Positions 15,001 through 27,709 are shown, counted from the stretch's first letter. The stretch is 64,000 nt of DNA from Adineta vaga (GCA_021613535.1 CP075492.1:9300001-9364000), one strand, 5' to 3'. The notes: generated from the letters alone by a model not told the origin. Made by a program: numbers and translations.

Positions 15001-18000
15001 GTATTAAAGTTGTTAGTGTAAATCGGACAACATCATTAAGAAACTGTTGACTATTTTGTTTTCGACGTTGTTCATACGATTGTTTATTAATAACTGTCCA
15101 TGAACCAAGTAAATCAGATGTGGTGGTTTCATGATTCAGATTTAAAACCAATAGACGTCTTCCACAAACTCGTGCTAATTCACAAATAATGGCTGTTTTT
15201 CCAGCACAATCATCACCTTCAATCAAAACTGTTGCTTTACTAACTGTTGCTGCAGCAAGTAATTGTAATTTTTCTAAAGTTCGTTGACTATGAACACAAG
15301 CTCGATAGTATGAAGGATATTCTTTCTTTTCAACATAAACAAAACCTAAACGAACATAACCTTGAAGATTTAAATCAGTATCAATCATTGTTTGTCGATT
15401 ATGATGATAAATTGTATTATCCAAAGGAAAACGTTGACGAATTAGATCTCGAACAAGTTCTTGATCCTGAATATTTTCAAAACGAGATGCATAAACAATA
15501 TCAAGATAAACGTGAAGACTTCGAATAAGATTTTGTTCTTCAATTCTATTTAAACTATCAACATCATTATCATTATTGTCATCAATCAAAGATGTTGTCA
15601 TTGAAGACGAATTCGTTTGTTCGGCGAGATTCATATGAGCTCGATGTATGACTGAAAGAGCTCCAATAAGATTTGATAATTTTTCAATATCTCTCAAATT
15701 AAAATCATAGGGTCCACCAATACGACCAATTTGTCTTAATCGAGCTTTTTCATTAATTTCATAATGAAAGATATTGATATTTTTAATTAATTTACTTGTT
15801 AAATAACCAGCGACAAGATGAGGATATAGAAGCGTTTTTGTAATTTGTTCAAATTCTTGAATTTCAAATGGAGCTAAATGAACTTGAAGAAAATGTGTTT
15901 GAGTTGATCGAGGTAATTTTTCTCTTCCGCCACCAGTTGATGTCGGGTTCATTGCAGCAACAACAATTGAACCTTTTATTGGAATTCGTTTTGCTAATGC
16001 TGGTATAAAGAATTCTTCTTCGTTTGCAAACAATGGTGTTAATTGATTCAAAAGATCTTTACTAGCTAAATTTAATTCATCAAATAAAAGAACGGTATTT
16101 TCAAGATTCTTTGTCAAAGCCATGTAGAGAGGACCTTCTTGAAATTCAAATGATCGTTGTCCATGAACAACACGTGGAACAAATGAACCAATTAAATCTT
16201 CAAATGTTGTATTACTACTGAAATTAATACGAACAACATTATAACCTAACATTTCAGCTAAAACTTCGATAATTCGCGTTTTTCCAACACCAGGTGGACC
16301 TATGAGAAGTTGTCGTTTTGATGAATGCAATGAAAATAAAATTCGTGATATATTATTTAAAACAGATTTTGTCACAGCTAATGGAAATTTGTAATCTTTT
16401 GATAGAGGTTTCGGTTGAGGAGCAAATGGTGCAATTAATTTATTAAATTTTAATCTCAAAACTAAATGTTTTCTTTCATTCGATGTTCTTGGATGTAGAA
16501 TTATTTCGTCTTCTTGACACCATTGATTGAGTTCAGTATAAACACCTAATTCTTCGAATTGTTCATCAAATTTCATACAATCATATGAACATTTGAATGC
16601 TGTACGAACTTTTTCCCAAGCAACATTTGCTGATTGTAGTTTTGATATAATTGACTTTTGCGTTTGAGTAACATTGTCAAGAAAAAGAAATTTCGCACAA
16701 AGTGCAGCTGCTTCTTCTATTGGCATTGATTGCCGATGTAAATGTAAACATTCAGCAAATTGAATAAAATGTCGAGAATTTAATTCATCGATTATCATTG
16801 TTTGTGAAATGATTGGTGAAAGTTCTTGAGCAAGTATCTCAATTTTTTCATCGAATTTTGCTTTGTCTCCAGTATTTGTTTCAATCTTTTTTGCTAATTC
16901 TTTCATTTCAGTATAGTTATAAGGTTGAACACGAATTTCCGTCATACGTGAACGAGTAGCTGCACTTAATTGTAAACGATGTTCGGTTCGTTCATCGATA
17001 TGTACAGTTGCAAACACTTGAAAACTTGGAAGAATTGGAATTTTTGATCGATGTGCATTATTGTCATTTATTGAATCTCCACTAATAAAATCTTCATAGA
17101 GAGTAAATGATGGTTCAGTTTCGAATAAACTATTTAAACGTTCAATAACTGCTTGTGATGGTTCGTTTATATCTTCTAAAACTAAAATTTGTCCTTCCTT
17201 CACGGCGCTTGTTACAGGTCCATCTTGAAAGAGAAAAATATTCGTTTTTCCATCTTGAATTGCTTTTCGAATTTCTTTTATTATTGTCTCACAACGAATT
17301 TTGATTAGATTAACACCATTTTCGTATTGAACAAGACCACATAAATGACTCAACTGTTTAATTGTTCGTTGTAATGTTTCATCAATTAACTTAAAAGCTT
17401 CAGATATTGGATTGACATCAATCGGAATGTTTAATGAGGAAGTCGAAGTTGATCTTGAGAGATCTGAAAACATTTGTGTAGCATGAACAAATGTTAAAAG
17501 TTGGTCTTCTCTTGACATTGGTATTTGATTTCGGACTGGTTCTTGGTCATCATCGTCATCATCATCATCAGCAGCAAATGGATCTTTTACTTTCTCTCGA
17601 ATTACTGAGACTATAGCAGTGGGTTTAACAATCGGAGCATTTGGTTGAATGATTCCATCATCATCATCATCATCAGCCGCAAAAGGATCATGAATTTTCT
17701 TTCTTTTTACTGTTGTTGTTGTTGTAAATTGAGGAATCGATACATTTTTCGCATTTTCATCTACATCATTATCATCATCAGCCGCAAAAGGATCGTGTAT
17801 TTTTTTTGGTTGTACTGTTGTGGTTGTTAACTGAGATGTTGATGCTCTTTTTGTATTTTGATTATCATCATCATCATCGTCAGCCGCAAAAGGATTGGAA
17901 GATTTTTTTTGATTTTGCTGATTTCGAACAATATCATTAATTTCCGCGATACTTTCAATTCGATCAATCTCATCATCATTATCTTTAATAGATCTATAAA

Positions 18001-21000
18001 ACGACGAAATTGGTGGTGTTAATGAACGAGGACTTATCACGTGTACTAGATCAGATAAAACGTCATCATCAATGGAAGTGAATAAAAGATTTGAAGGAAT
18101 AGTTTCTGATATTGGTTGTTGTAACGTTGCTCGTTTTGATCGAGTTCTATTTGTTTGTTCTTTCAATGCTTCAATAAATTTATTTGTATCTCTTTCAAGA
18201 GGTTCAATATATAGTTCACGAAAACGATCTAAATCTTTATGATTTGATTGTGAAATCAAATAATCACAACTATTGACACGATTATGAAATTGACTTAAGG
18301 AGCTAACTAATAAATTCAACGCATCTGCAAGTGTATAAGGTCTAAACAAAAAAGGAATAGTAGGTCAATACATTTACTTTTTCTAGCAGGGTTTTTCAAA
18401 AACCAAATTACCTGATTGAGCCAATTAAATCATTTGTTTCTGTTGATGTTGAACATGTAAGTGTACAAAGATTTGATTGTTTATTTGTTAATTTAGCCCA
18501 AACTTTAATTAAATGAGATTTATAACATGTTGGACCTAATAGAAGAACAGGTTCATGTTGTTCAACAGCAGCAAATATTCTCCAAAGGGCAAGAAGAAAA
18601 CTTTTTGGTGCACTAGATAATTGCAATTGTTCGACAGCATTACGATTCGTAAAATCATAAGAAATAGTTAAATCTGGTGAACGAAATAGAGAAATTTGTT
18701 TTTCGTCAATTCTGATTTGAATTGGTGCATCAATTAAACCTGGTAAAGCATGTTGATCTTTAAGACAAACAAGAAAATCTTGATAATACTGTTTTGGTAC
18801 TCTCGATTCCAATAGTCTTAATGCATGTTCTTCCCATGAAACATCTGGTTTTTTCTGTTTTCGACCAATCCATTTAATAACTTCACGCATTGTTAGAATT
18901 AATTTCGGTGCACCTAATAAACCAGGAAATTTATTTTCAATAGATTGATTAACAATTGTGATTGTTGAAGCAATACGTGGAGCAAATTTTTCTAAATCTA
19001 GGTTTAATCTTTGAGAACCAGGCAATTTTCTTTGCATAATAATAAACGTTAATTCATCTTGAGAAAAGTTTTCAAAAAAGATTTCTAAAAATCGTGAACG
19101 TAATGTTTTTGGAAGTTGTTTTCGTCCAATATAAGTTGTACCATTTTGAGTTGCAAAAAAACGAAAACCATCTTTAGCAAGAAGAATTCGTCCTGTATTT
19201 GGTACAGTTAAATGTTTTTGACCTTCTAAAATTGGATAAAGTACATTCATAACAGCTGGTTCAGCTAAATCAAATTCATCAGCAACAAACCAATGACCTT
19301 CAGACATAGCACAAGATAATGAACCTGGAAGAAATTCACCATTTGGCATATAAGAACCAAAATAATCTTGTACAGTTGTTCCTTTTGTATTATTAACACG
19401 ATAAAGACGTTTATTTTGACAATGAGCTACGTATTCGACTAAACTTGTTTTACCAGTTGCTGCTGGACCTTCAAGAGAACAGGTCGAGAACAAATAACTG
19501 ATGCACAAAGACGTTTTGCTGCTTCATAACGTGCTCGTGTTTGAATAGGATCAATAATATGTTCTCTATGTTCCTTACGTTGTTCTGGTGTAACAAATAC
19601 ATCAAAAAAATTTATTACTACAGGCTGAGCTTTTTCTCTTAGATAAATTTGTATGTTTGTAGAAATTTTCGTATCTTTTGGAAAGACTAATTCTAAACCA
19701 GCAAGTAGCATTGAATAGATATTCGGTTGTAGATCTTTCATGTATGTTGAATGTTGTAATTGAAAAGTACAATCGAACCATTGCACAATGTGTCGTATTG
19801 TTATTGATTCAGATTTTAATTGATTATGAAGATAATTAATCAATGGTTCATCTTCAATGGGAAAGTAAGATCGAAAGAGATTTCGATAAGTTTCTATTGA
19901 TGTTACGCTTAAACCTGAATAGTAAAGAATTAAAAATCGATTATATAAAGCAGGTGATAATTCATGATTTGTTTCAATAGATGCATTTTGTAAACGTTCA
20001 GATGGTGGTGACATTGTTGCAATAATACGAAAATGAGGTGAAATTTTCATTGACTTTGTTTCATTATTTTCAACTTTAATCCATTGTGCTGGCTGTTCGA
20101 GAACAGAATTGAGTCGTTCAAGTACAGCTGATGATGCTTCAGAAAAATTTTCAAGAATTAACCAATAACCTTTTTCAGCAGCTTCACTCACCGCACCATC
20201 TTGCCATTCAGGAAATTCTGGATGTGGAACAATTGAACCAACTAAAGCGGATGGTTCTGTTTGTGGTGTTATGTACAAATGTCGGCAACGAACTTGTGCC
20301 ACTGTTGCAATCGATCGTACAAGATGACTTTTTCCTGATCCTTCGGGACCGACAATTAAAATCGGTTGAGTCGGGGATGAAGATAATATATATTGAACAA
20401 TTCGACATGCTTCAACATCAAGATAAAATGCTGGACGAGCTGATGAAAGTGATGGAATTGATCCTTTTATATCAATATCAGAATTAGAATATTCTCGAAT
20501 TATATGATCAATAATCTTATTTCTTTGTGTTTGATTTCGACATAAACTACTGTAGGTTTCCAGAGTAATCTCGATAAAACGACTTTTTCTTCTCCATAAT
20601 GTTTGTCTAAAACTGACCATAATAATGTATAGGAACAGTCATATATTTGTTGGAGTTTGTCTTCTTCATGAAGTGTTCGAAAAGCAAAATTATGTATTCG
20701 AACAATTCTTTCTAATTCTTCCATTCGATGAGGTTCAGATAATTGACGTGGCCATTCTTCTCGAATACGTTTGAGAGAGATCGTTGAAATTTGTAGTAAT
20801 AAACGTTGATTCAATCGAAATCCAATTTTATCGCGTATTTCAAAATCCATTGTCAATACTCGATCAAAGATTGGATTTGTACGAAAAACTTCTTTAATTT
20901 CATTTGCAATTTTTTCTTGACTCATTTGTTGACGAAAACGTGCTCCATACATAATAAAAGCTTGTTCAATTACAATACTATCGATTTCTTTTGCTGAAAG

Positions 21001-24000
21001 TTTTTCAACTGATTGCGGTGTATTAGTAAACATTTTTTCATAATTACATAAACTTTGACACCAACGAAAAAGTTCTCGAATTGTAATTTCACCATAATTT
21101 CGATTATTTTCAGGAAAATTTGCATTTTTTACCAAATTCATCAAATTTTCATGAAGTTTTACCATGGAATTCGTTAGATCGGTGAATAGAACTTTCTGAA
21201 GAGTTAGACGACTTTGAATAATGTCAACTAATTCCGTAGGTTCAGGAGCGTCAACAATAAAAATACTAAAACGACTGAGTAAAGCAGCTGATTGTTGATC
21301 ACGTGCACCTTTATACTGACCAATTGAAGGATTTTGTGTAGCAAAGAGACGAAATTCCGAATGCATTTTATATGTTCGATAATTGACTTCAGTTTGTGTT
21401 TCATCTTCATTTTCAACATTTGGTAAAATTAAAACACCTGATTCAATTGCTTGTTCCATTGCTTGAAGAACATTCGGTGGTGCTAAGTTCATTTCATCTA
21501 ATAGAAGCCAAAGACCATGACAATATGCATATGTAAATGGACCTTCTTCAAAATCTAATTCAATAGAATTCTTCTTTTGAAATTTAAATGAACCAAAAAG
21601 AGCAGCCACATCAGTTTTTGATGATAAATTAAAACGAATTAAAGGTCTTTTAAGATCAGCAGCAACATCAAAAATTAAACTTGTTTTTCCAACACCTGTC
21701 GCTCCTTGCAATAGTAAATGAATTGGTGTTCGAATACATTCAAGAATACGTTTACGATTTAAAAGCATTGTTTTTGTTTGAACTAGTTTTGGAAATGTTT
21801 CACGTTTAGGAATTAAAGATTGTATATCCAATGGCCATTGATCTATGGATTGTTCAATTTGATTCAAAGAAGAATCGTCGTCTTTCGATGAATCCTCATC
21901 TATAAAAGATTTTTCTAAATCTGCGATTAAATTTTGAAAATCAACTCGATTGATTAAACAAAAATTAATTTTTGAATTGGAACGAAAGTTTTCACGTTCA
22001 ACAAGATATGTCGAATAAGAACAAGTTTGATCTTGAATTGATTGAGAGTTTGTTGAAATAGGAATATCCTCTCGTAAATGAACATCATTTTTATCTTTCA
22101 TTGTTTTTAAAAATTTAGTTAAATCATTTGGTTGAATACTTAATGAAATACTTAATAATCGAGCAATATTCAATCGAATTGTTGAATCTTGATGAAGAAG
22201 TGAAGAGAAAAATATTGATATTGATTGTTGAATAAATAAAGAAAGAAATTGAAAGATTGATAAAGAAAGAAAATGAACTGTTTGTTGAAGTTTTTCTTCT
22301 AAAAATTTGATTAATTCATGTTTATAAATGCCAAAATAATCCACGGTAATTGTCGGTTGAAGATAATATGAAAATGGTTGATTGTTGATTTGTTGAAAAA
22401 TTTCATTATCATTTTCTTGGAAATTTTCATTGGTTATTAATGATAAAAATAATAATTGTTCTAACCAATATTTCACAAGATCTTGTTGTTTAGATTCAAG
22501 AAGAAAAAGACAGAATTTAAACATGTCTTCATATTTAATTGAGAGAAATAATGTCGATTGAACAATGAATTTCATATCATGAGAAGAAATTGTCGATGTT
22601 TTCAGTAATTTTTGATTGATAAATTGAAGAAGAATTAATGTACTTGTTGATAACAAACGTCGACGCAATGTAAAATCATCGAGAAATGTATTTTCTCTTT
22701 TATTACTGAAAATTTGTCGAAGAATTTCAATTAATGATTGACAAAGTTCAGTAAAATCTATGGTTGATGAATGAAGTTTTTGAGTCGATTGAGTCTCAAA
22801 TATTTTTTGTAATAATTCTAAAAATTCATTCAATAAACGATAATTTTGACGATAAATTGCAATTAATTGAAAAAAATTCTGTAAACTTGTCGAAATTTTC
22901 CATCGATAAAAACTATGTAGTCGACAAACTTCAAGTAAACGAATACTTAACATCTGAACATATTGATTATTTTGTTCTTTAGATAAAAGATCGAGCAAAA
23001 TTGTAATTGAATCATCGTCATGAAATTGAATAAGAAATTCTAAAGGATTTTGTAAATTATTCAAATTTAAATGAAATAAATGAATAAATAATGATCGATG
23101 AATATTTTGACAAAATTCCTGAAAACTAATTGTAGTTATTGTCATGGGTAATAATAAACGAGCAAAATTTTCATGTATTAAATCGACAAAGAACTGATAA
23201 TATTGTTGATGATTTGAAGAAATTTCTTGAATTTTTTTCGAAGTTTCACTTAATCTTAAAGCTAACATTGATAATAGATGACATACATCATCAATATCCC
23301 ATTTTAGTGAAACTTTTAAACAAGTATTTAATAAGATTGAATCGATTTCAAATGTATGTTTTGTAATTCGTGTTTCTATGAGTGATGTTATAATTTTCGA
23401 TGTCACCACTGGTGTTAATAAAACTTCTTCGGATAATTCAAGATCATCAATTAAAGAACAGATTAACTTTGTACTCATTTTTCGAATTGCTATATCATCA
23501 TGATTGAACATAAAAAGAAAGAATTCTTTAACATCATCTTCAGCAAATCTTGATGAAGATGAAAAATAATCCAATGTAGTCTGTTGTATTTTTTCTAAAA
23601 GAAAATTCCATTGTGATCTTTTCTCGGAATTATCAAACTGTATCGAAGCATGAAGTAAAAGCGTAGCTAATGATGTTAGAAACGTTGGACGGGCATGAAT
23701 ATCATTATTACGATAGGTAAATTCACATTCATCTGTCCATTGGACACGACAATCTACGGAAATTATTGTATTTGTATGATGATTATTATTGTTATTATTT
23801 ATTCGACTTGGTTTATATTTAAATTGATTAACAAATTGATTTTCCATAGATTTTAATAATCCATCTTCTTGAGTTTTAGTTCTATCGATAACATCGATTT
23901 TAACAATTCGATGACGTTTTAAAGCAAATGAAAGTATCAATGATAAACACCGATTATCATTAATCAATGCTTCCTTAATAAAATCTTCACGACATAATTG

Positions 24001-24692
24001 AATTAAAAGATCTTCTAAACTGGTTAGTTCACCATCGTTTTTTCGTGATTTTTTATTTCGAGCATTTTCAAGAAAACCTGCATATTGTTCAGCTATATCA
24101 ACTGGATATGTCACAGGATTCGAAATGGTTTGATATGTTTCAGAGCTAATAGAAAATGGAAATGCTCGTTTGGATCTGAATCTTTCTTTGTTTGTCGATG
24201 GATTCACACCGAGTGATATTCCTAACCATTTTTCTTTTGACCATGTTTCAACGTGATTATTGGTATTGGAGCATAAAGTTTTGAACGAGAAATAATAGCA
24301 GTTATTGAAAAATAATAATTGGCATTCTCGAGCACTGAACTGTGAGCAAATAATCGATTAAATATTTGAAAAAAAGCAGATGAAAATATTTTATGTGTGG
24401 AATAAAATCCATAACATGGTAAAATCAATGTGTCAATTAAAATTGAGACTAATAATATGTCATCATCAGTTTGATTAACATATTCAAGTTCTTCTTTCAA
24501 AGTTTTAAATGAATCTTCTATTGATTTCAGTTGAGCTTCGTTTGCTGTTGTGACATTCAATTGGGAAAAGTTACGTAAATTTTCAAGTGATTTCGACAAT
24601 GGTGTTTGCTTTGAATTGAAAAATAAATTATAAAATTTTGATGAAATTTCCCGAGTGGGAACTTCTTTTGAAGTTGTTGCACGTTCTGCCAT
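1..24692 (-). CDS. Giant six-AAA (midasin/dynein-like) protein, C-terminus off left edge
   Basis: A single reading path of about 8,190 residues starts at the ATG at 24692 (MAERATTSKE) and is still open at base 1. Two GT-AG introns are clear: 18342-18411 and 14874-14925. Order: helical N-terminus (24.7-21.8 kb); six AAA modules (21.7-14.6 kb), several with midasin-style Walker B sequences such as DEMNLAPPN and DELNLAS; long helical/coiled-coil region (14.3-7.1 kb); a small beta-rich domain (about 7.1-6.6 kb); ASH/MSP-like beta repeats (5.6-3.7 kb); helical repeats (3.6-0 kb). Six tandem AAA modules are known from midasin (ribosome biogenesis), dynein heavy chain and RNF213. The C-terminal half matches none of these that I recognise, so a mechanical or unfoldase role is inference only. 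One-base frame breaks lie near 24.23, 20.59, 19.47, 6.44 and 3.60 kb. They are probably base-call indels, but a pseudogene is not excluded. No VWA/MIDAS domain is visible before the edge. Confidence 0.8.
3700..5600 (-). other. ASH/hydin/MSP-like beta-domain stretch of the giant protein
   Basis: This part of the giant protein shows repeated motifs of roughly 100 residues typical of ASH and MSP-type immunoglobulin folds. Examples are IEIFNDSDDQLHFTI, FTITNPTSVDLRVKI, FIVRNTGEIQMVLET and FSIVIRNTGNISGQI, followed by phrases such as VSPGNSRTIVYF. Each pairs an N-x-(G/S) turn before a hydrophobic strand with a later 'pG' strand, as in hydin, SPD2 and ASPM proteins. ASH domains are usually ciliary or centrosomal, so this hints at a microtubule- or cilium-linked site of action, but family membership needs a profile search. 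Confidence 0.55.
14874..14925 (-). other. Intron in the giant AAA gene (52 nt)
   Basis: Donor GTAAGTTATA and acceptor ATTCCTTAG. Joining restores the frame as HWESDNLEETQHAYEQ between the Walker A and Walker B halves of AAA6. Confidence 0.88.
17540..17905 (-). repeat. Four acidic (D/N)PFAADDD repeats inside the AAA4 region
   Basis: The minus-strand frame encodes NPFAADDDDDD, DPFAADDDND, DPFAADDDDDD and DPFAADDDDDDDD, spaced about 35-38 residues apart. Most copies are joined by basic linkers containing KKIHDPF. On the plus strand they appear as runs of cat/atc triplets followed by a conserved agc-cgc-aaa-gga block, so a repeat expansion is embedded in coding sequence. The insertion lies between the Walker A and Walker B of AAA4. 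NPF and DPF are known docking motifs for EH-domain and AP-2 appendage proteins; their use here is speculation. Confidence 0.85.
18342..18411 (-). other. Intron in the giant AAA gene (70 nt)
   Basis: The donor GTAATTTGG follows a codon for Ile and the first two bases of an Arg codon. The acceptor is TTTTGTTTAG. Joining gives an uninterrupted frame reading GSIRPYTLADA across the junction, and the intron carries in-frame stops. Confidence 0.85.
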
Positions 24693-25134
24693 ACAGTAAT
24701 CTTTCGATTACTCCATTTAGTTATAGTCAATGTTTCTATCTATCTATCAATCTGAAAAAGATAAATTCAAAATTTATAAATAATTTTAGTATTTTATTTT
24801 TGTTTGACTTCTATACTACGGTTGCAACTGAAGAGCAAATACTCATCCTATAATCATATTCCATCCCTTCTTCAAAACGGACCTCGCAGACAAATAAAGT
24901 TAAAATCTTATTATTGTACGCACGTTTTTCATTTTATTTTGTTCTATTCGAATTCTAAACATAAGTTTTGTTTTGGAAAGAAATAACCTTACATATATTA
25001 CTCAATTCAAATCTTTGCGAAACGAAAACTTCCTTTCTACAATATCTAACATTTTTCAAAATCGTTCGAATAATCATCAGTTCGTATTTTGTCTAGTGAA
25101 ACAGTCAAACTAAAAAATAAATAACCGATATTTT
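24693..25134. other. Upstream region of the giant AAA gene
   Basis: No coding sequence is supported here. The stretch is AT-rich and lies between the ATG of the giant gene and promoter-module copy C, so it should hold the 5' UTR and proximal promoter. No clear TATA or initiator element could be assigned. Confidence 0.4.
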
Positions 25135-25537
25135 ACTTTGTAATTACGATGAAAGCAAAACAGCTAATTTTTAGCGAGGTAATAGTCCAATAAATGAAAA
25201 CACAGAAAGAAAGAACGAAAGAAAGAAAAAACCAACAAAAAAACCTTTCATACAGGGAAAAAGCTAACAGAACGAGACAGACTTGATAACAAACTATCGC
25301 ATGAAAATTTTTGTGCATTATAAAGATAAAATTATTTGGTAAGAAAAAATTCACATCTTCATAATGATGATTGGGATTAATGCAATTCAACTACTAACTG
25401 AGTTGTATTCTTTTATTTAACACTATTCGCATAATACCTTGTGTGTGCGTATTTTTTTCATACTGTCATGACATTCATTTGTTGTCTGTTTTGTTCTTGC
25501 ACAATCGATGTACTTATTCTCGTGAATATCAATACAT
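25135..25537 (-). repeat. Promoter-module copy C (inverted, partial)
   Basis: Read on the minus strand, this block matches the interior of copies A and B. It shares the segment with attcacgagaataag, the stretch near gtatgaaaaaaat, and the pyrimidine tract of ttcttt repeats ending at about tttattgga. Similarity is clearly lower than between A and B. As with A and B, it sits between divergent genes: the giant AAA gene on the minus strand and the AAA/CHORD-like gene on the plus strand. A shared regulatory function is inferred from this arrangement. Confidence 0.7.
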
Positions 25538-25960
25538 TTGCTTGTGCAGTGTCTATTAACACGCAGCAAGACGAAAGAAAGAAAAAAGGAAGAGAAATTA
25601 GTATCAGTGTTTGTTTTTCAGGTGTTCTAGTAGAATGTAAGTTAGCTTGCTGGTAGACACAAACAGTTTACCTAGAAATATAACAAAAACCTGAGGAGTC
25701 AAATTAGATTACGAAAGTTTCGATAGTATTAGATTTGAGAACAAAAACTAACATATAGAATTCCCCTCTTCGTTTCATTGAGTCAATAAGGCGAATGCAA
25801 ACTCAATACAGCCTTCTCTTTCTGTTCTATCACAATTTGTTGATAGGATTTTGTTTCTGTTATTGCAAAGAAAAAAGTCAGACAAAATTTGTTTTTCGTT
25901 TCATTTTTAGATTTTTTCATCTATTTGTTTTATTTGAAATCATGTCCGATAATTCATCAG

Positions 25961-27709
25961 GTGAAGCCATTAGCAGCTGGAGAACTTGAACGTCCTTTAG
26001 TTGGTCAATCAGAAGCAATTATTTTAAGTCTTTGTATGCGTGGAAATCGTTTACCTCATTTGATGTGTTGTGTTTCAATTGATGAAATTGATTCATTAGC
26101 TCCAAGACGTGATGAAGATTCATCCGAAGGAAAAGTTGCTAAAATTAGTGTTTTGTTATCGGTTATTGAAGGTATTAAAGATGTACCTAATCTAATGTTT
26201 TTCTCGGCGACAAATCGTTTACATATGATGGATGAGGCTTTTCTACGTCGTATGTCCGGAAAATTCTTTGTTGGTCGTCCATCATCTAATTCGAGAAAGA
26301 AAATTCTTGAAAGTATTCCAGATCATATTATAAAGACGGAAATTCGAGAAAAATTAGCAACAGCGACAACAAATTTTAGTGGTGCTGCACTAAGGTAAAT
26401 TCTATTTTTTTTAGTAAACTTTATCGAATAAGAGTATTTTAGAGCGTTAACAAGCGCAATTACAGTTCATGACATAGCTGTACGTCGTAAAGAATCGGAA
26501 TATGAAATGAAAGAAGATGAAGCATTATTATTAGCTGATAAAGTAGCTCAACAATATCAATTATTCCTTGGTCTTGATACATTACCACGCTTAATTTTAC
26601 AGAATCTTTATGCACGTCAGCAATCGTTGTCAAAAAAAACTGAAACAATTAAAATTGGACTATTAGATGAATATCGTTTTACAGGAAAAATAATAATTAG
26701 TTTGGAAAAAAATGAGAGATGCGTTCGAATTGAAGGAATTCGATCGGAAAATGATGAACTCTATATTATTCCAGATAATTTAAATAATACTGAACAAAGT
26801 CTTCAACAATTACTTGAACGTATTACAACCTATGGAAAAGATCGTAATGTTCAATTGTTACAATTAATTGATTTAAATTTACTATCATCGAAAGGTGCAT
26901 ATGATGAAAAGAAAATCTTTGAAACATTAAAAGAACGTTATGATGAATGTATTGCATATAAACGTTCAATGATTGTTTATGATCTTGATTCATTAGTTGG
27001 TGTAAATCGATCGGAATCGGAATCATCTATGGGAACATCGGTTAGTTCATCGGTTGTTAATCAAAGTATTTATACCTATGTTGTCAGTCGTTTTCGTGAG
27101 GCGAAACTTGAAGCAAGTCAAGCGAACAAGAACGAAGTTAACGAACGATGGGCAATTGCTGTTTCACGTGATCAATTTTTATTGAAAAAATTTACAAGCG
27201 ATGTTAATTTTACATTAACAGACGATCAAGTAGAAGAACAAGAAAAAGAAAAACGTCGTTCAACAGTTCCAATATTTTGTGCAAAATGTCGAGATAATTA
27301 TCTTGAAACTGAGAATAAAATGAGTGCTTGTACTTATCATGATGGTTTTGTCTACGATAATTTGTCTGATGGTTTAGAGAGATGCTTTCCAAGTACAGCA
27401 ATTCAAATATTGAATAGAGAAGAGTCACTTCCACCACCAGATGCAGCACAAAAGGATCAGGTAGATCGCAGAAAAATTCGTTTCAAATATATATGCTGTT
27501 CTGCAACACTTCAAGTTGGTTCTGGTCATAATGGTTGTAAAAAAGGTGAACATAATTTCGGTGATGAAGATGAGAAAAAACGACATGCAGAAATGAAGAA
27601 GAAAGATTTAATTATCAAATGGGAAAATGTCTGCTTTTATAGCGATGATAATCTTGATGCATACAACGAGCTAATGGATTCAAGAGGAGATCCGTCACTT
27701 GTTCTCTGA
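25961..27709 (+). CDS. 5'-truncated AAA ATPase with C-terminal CHORD-like zinc motif
   Basis: Two exons, 25961-26394 and 26443-27709, are joined over a 48-nt intron (GTAAAT...TTTTAG) to give RALTSAITVHDI. The first exon probably begins after the acceptor-like aattcatcag. It shows a AAA core with Walker B CVSIDEIDSLAPRR, a sensor-like SATNR and a conserved FLRRM. The Walker A half that should precede it is absent upstream, where promoter-module copy C lies instead, and no in-frame ATG sits in a suitable place. A second degenerate NTPase-like part has IVYDLDSL. Near the C-terminus, CAKC, ACTYHDG, ICC and NGCKKGEHNF match the spacing of a CHORD-type zinc module. The nearest families are NSF/VCP-like AAA proteins. 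This is probably a decayed or rearranged copy, though the remaining frame is clean. Confidence 0.6.

Larger units (their letters stand above)
14600..21720 (-). other. Six tandem AAA modules of the giant protein
   Basis: Walker A/B pairs in protein order. AAA1: GATGVGKTS at about 21.70 kb and LLLDEMNLAPP at 21.50. AAA2: GPEGSGKSH at 20.34 with a weak Walker B, LILENFSEA, at 20.15. AAA3: GPAATGKTS at 19.46 and VADEFDLAEP at 19.28. AAA4: decayed Walker A GPTCYKSH at 18.53 and LVLEDINEP at 17.18. AAA5: GPPGVGKTR at 16.29 and LLFDELNLAS at 16.08. AAA6: weak EGDDCAGKT at 15.21 and LLDNINCARG at 14.64. AAA1, AAA3 and AAA5 keep canonical motifs, while AAA2, AAA4 and AAA6 are altered. The alternation suggests that only some sites hydrolyse ATP, as in midasin and dynein. 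Module limits are approximate. Confidence 0.8.

Noticed and set aside
25942-25989. The ATG at 25942 (MSDNSSGEA) as start of the AAA/CHORD-like gene
   Set aside because: It is in a different frame from the AAA coding sequence and hits a stop after 15 codons. No intron of normal size can link them.
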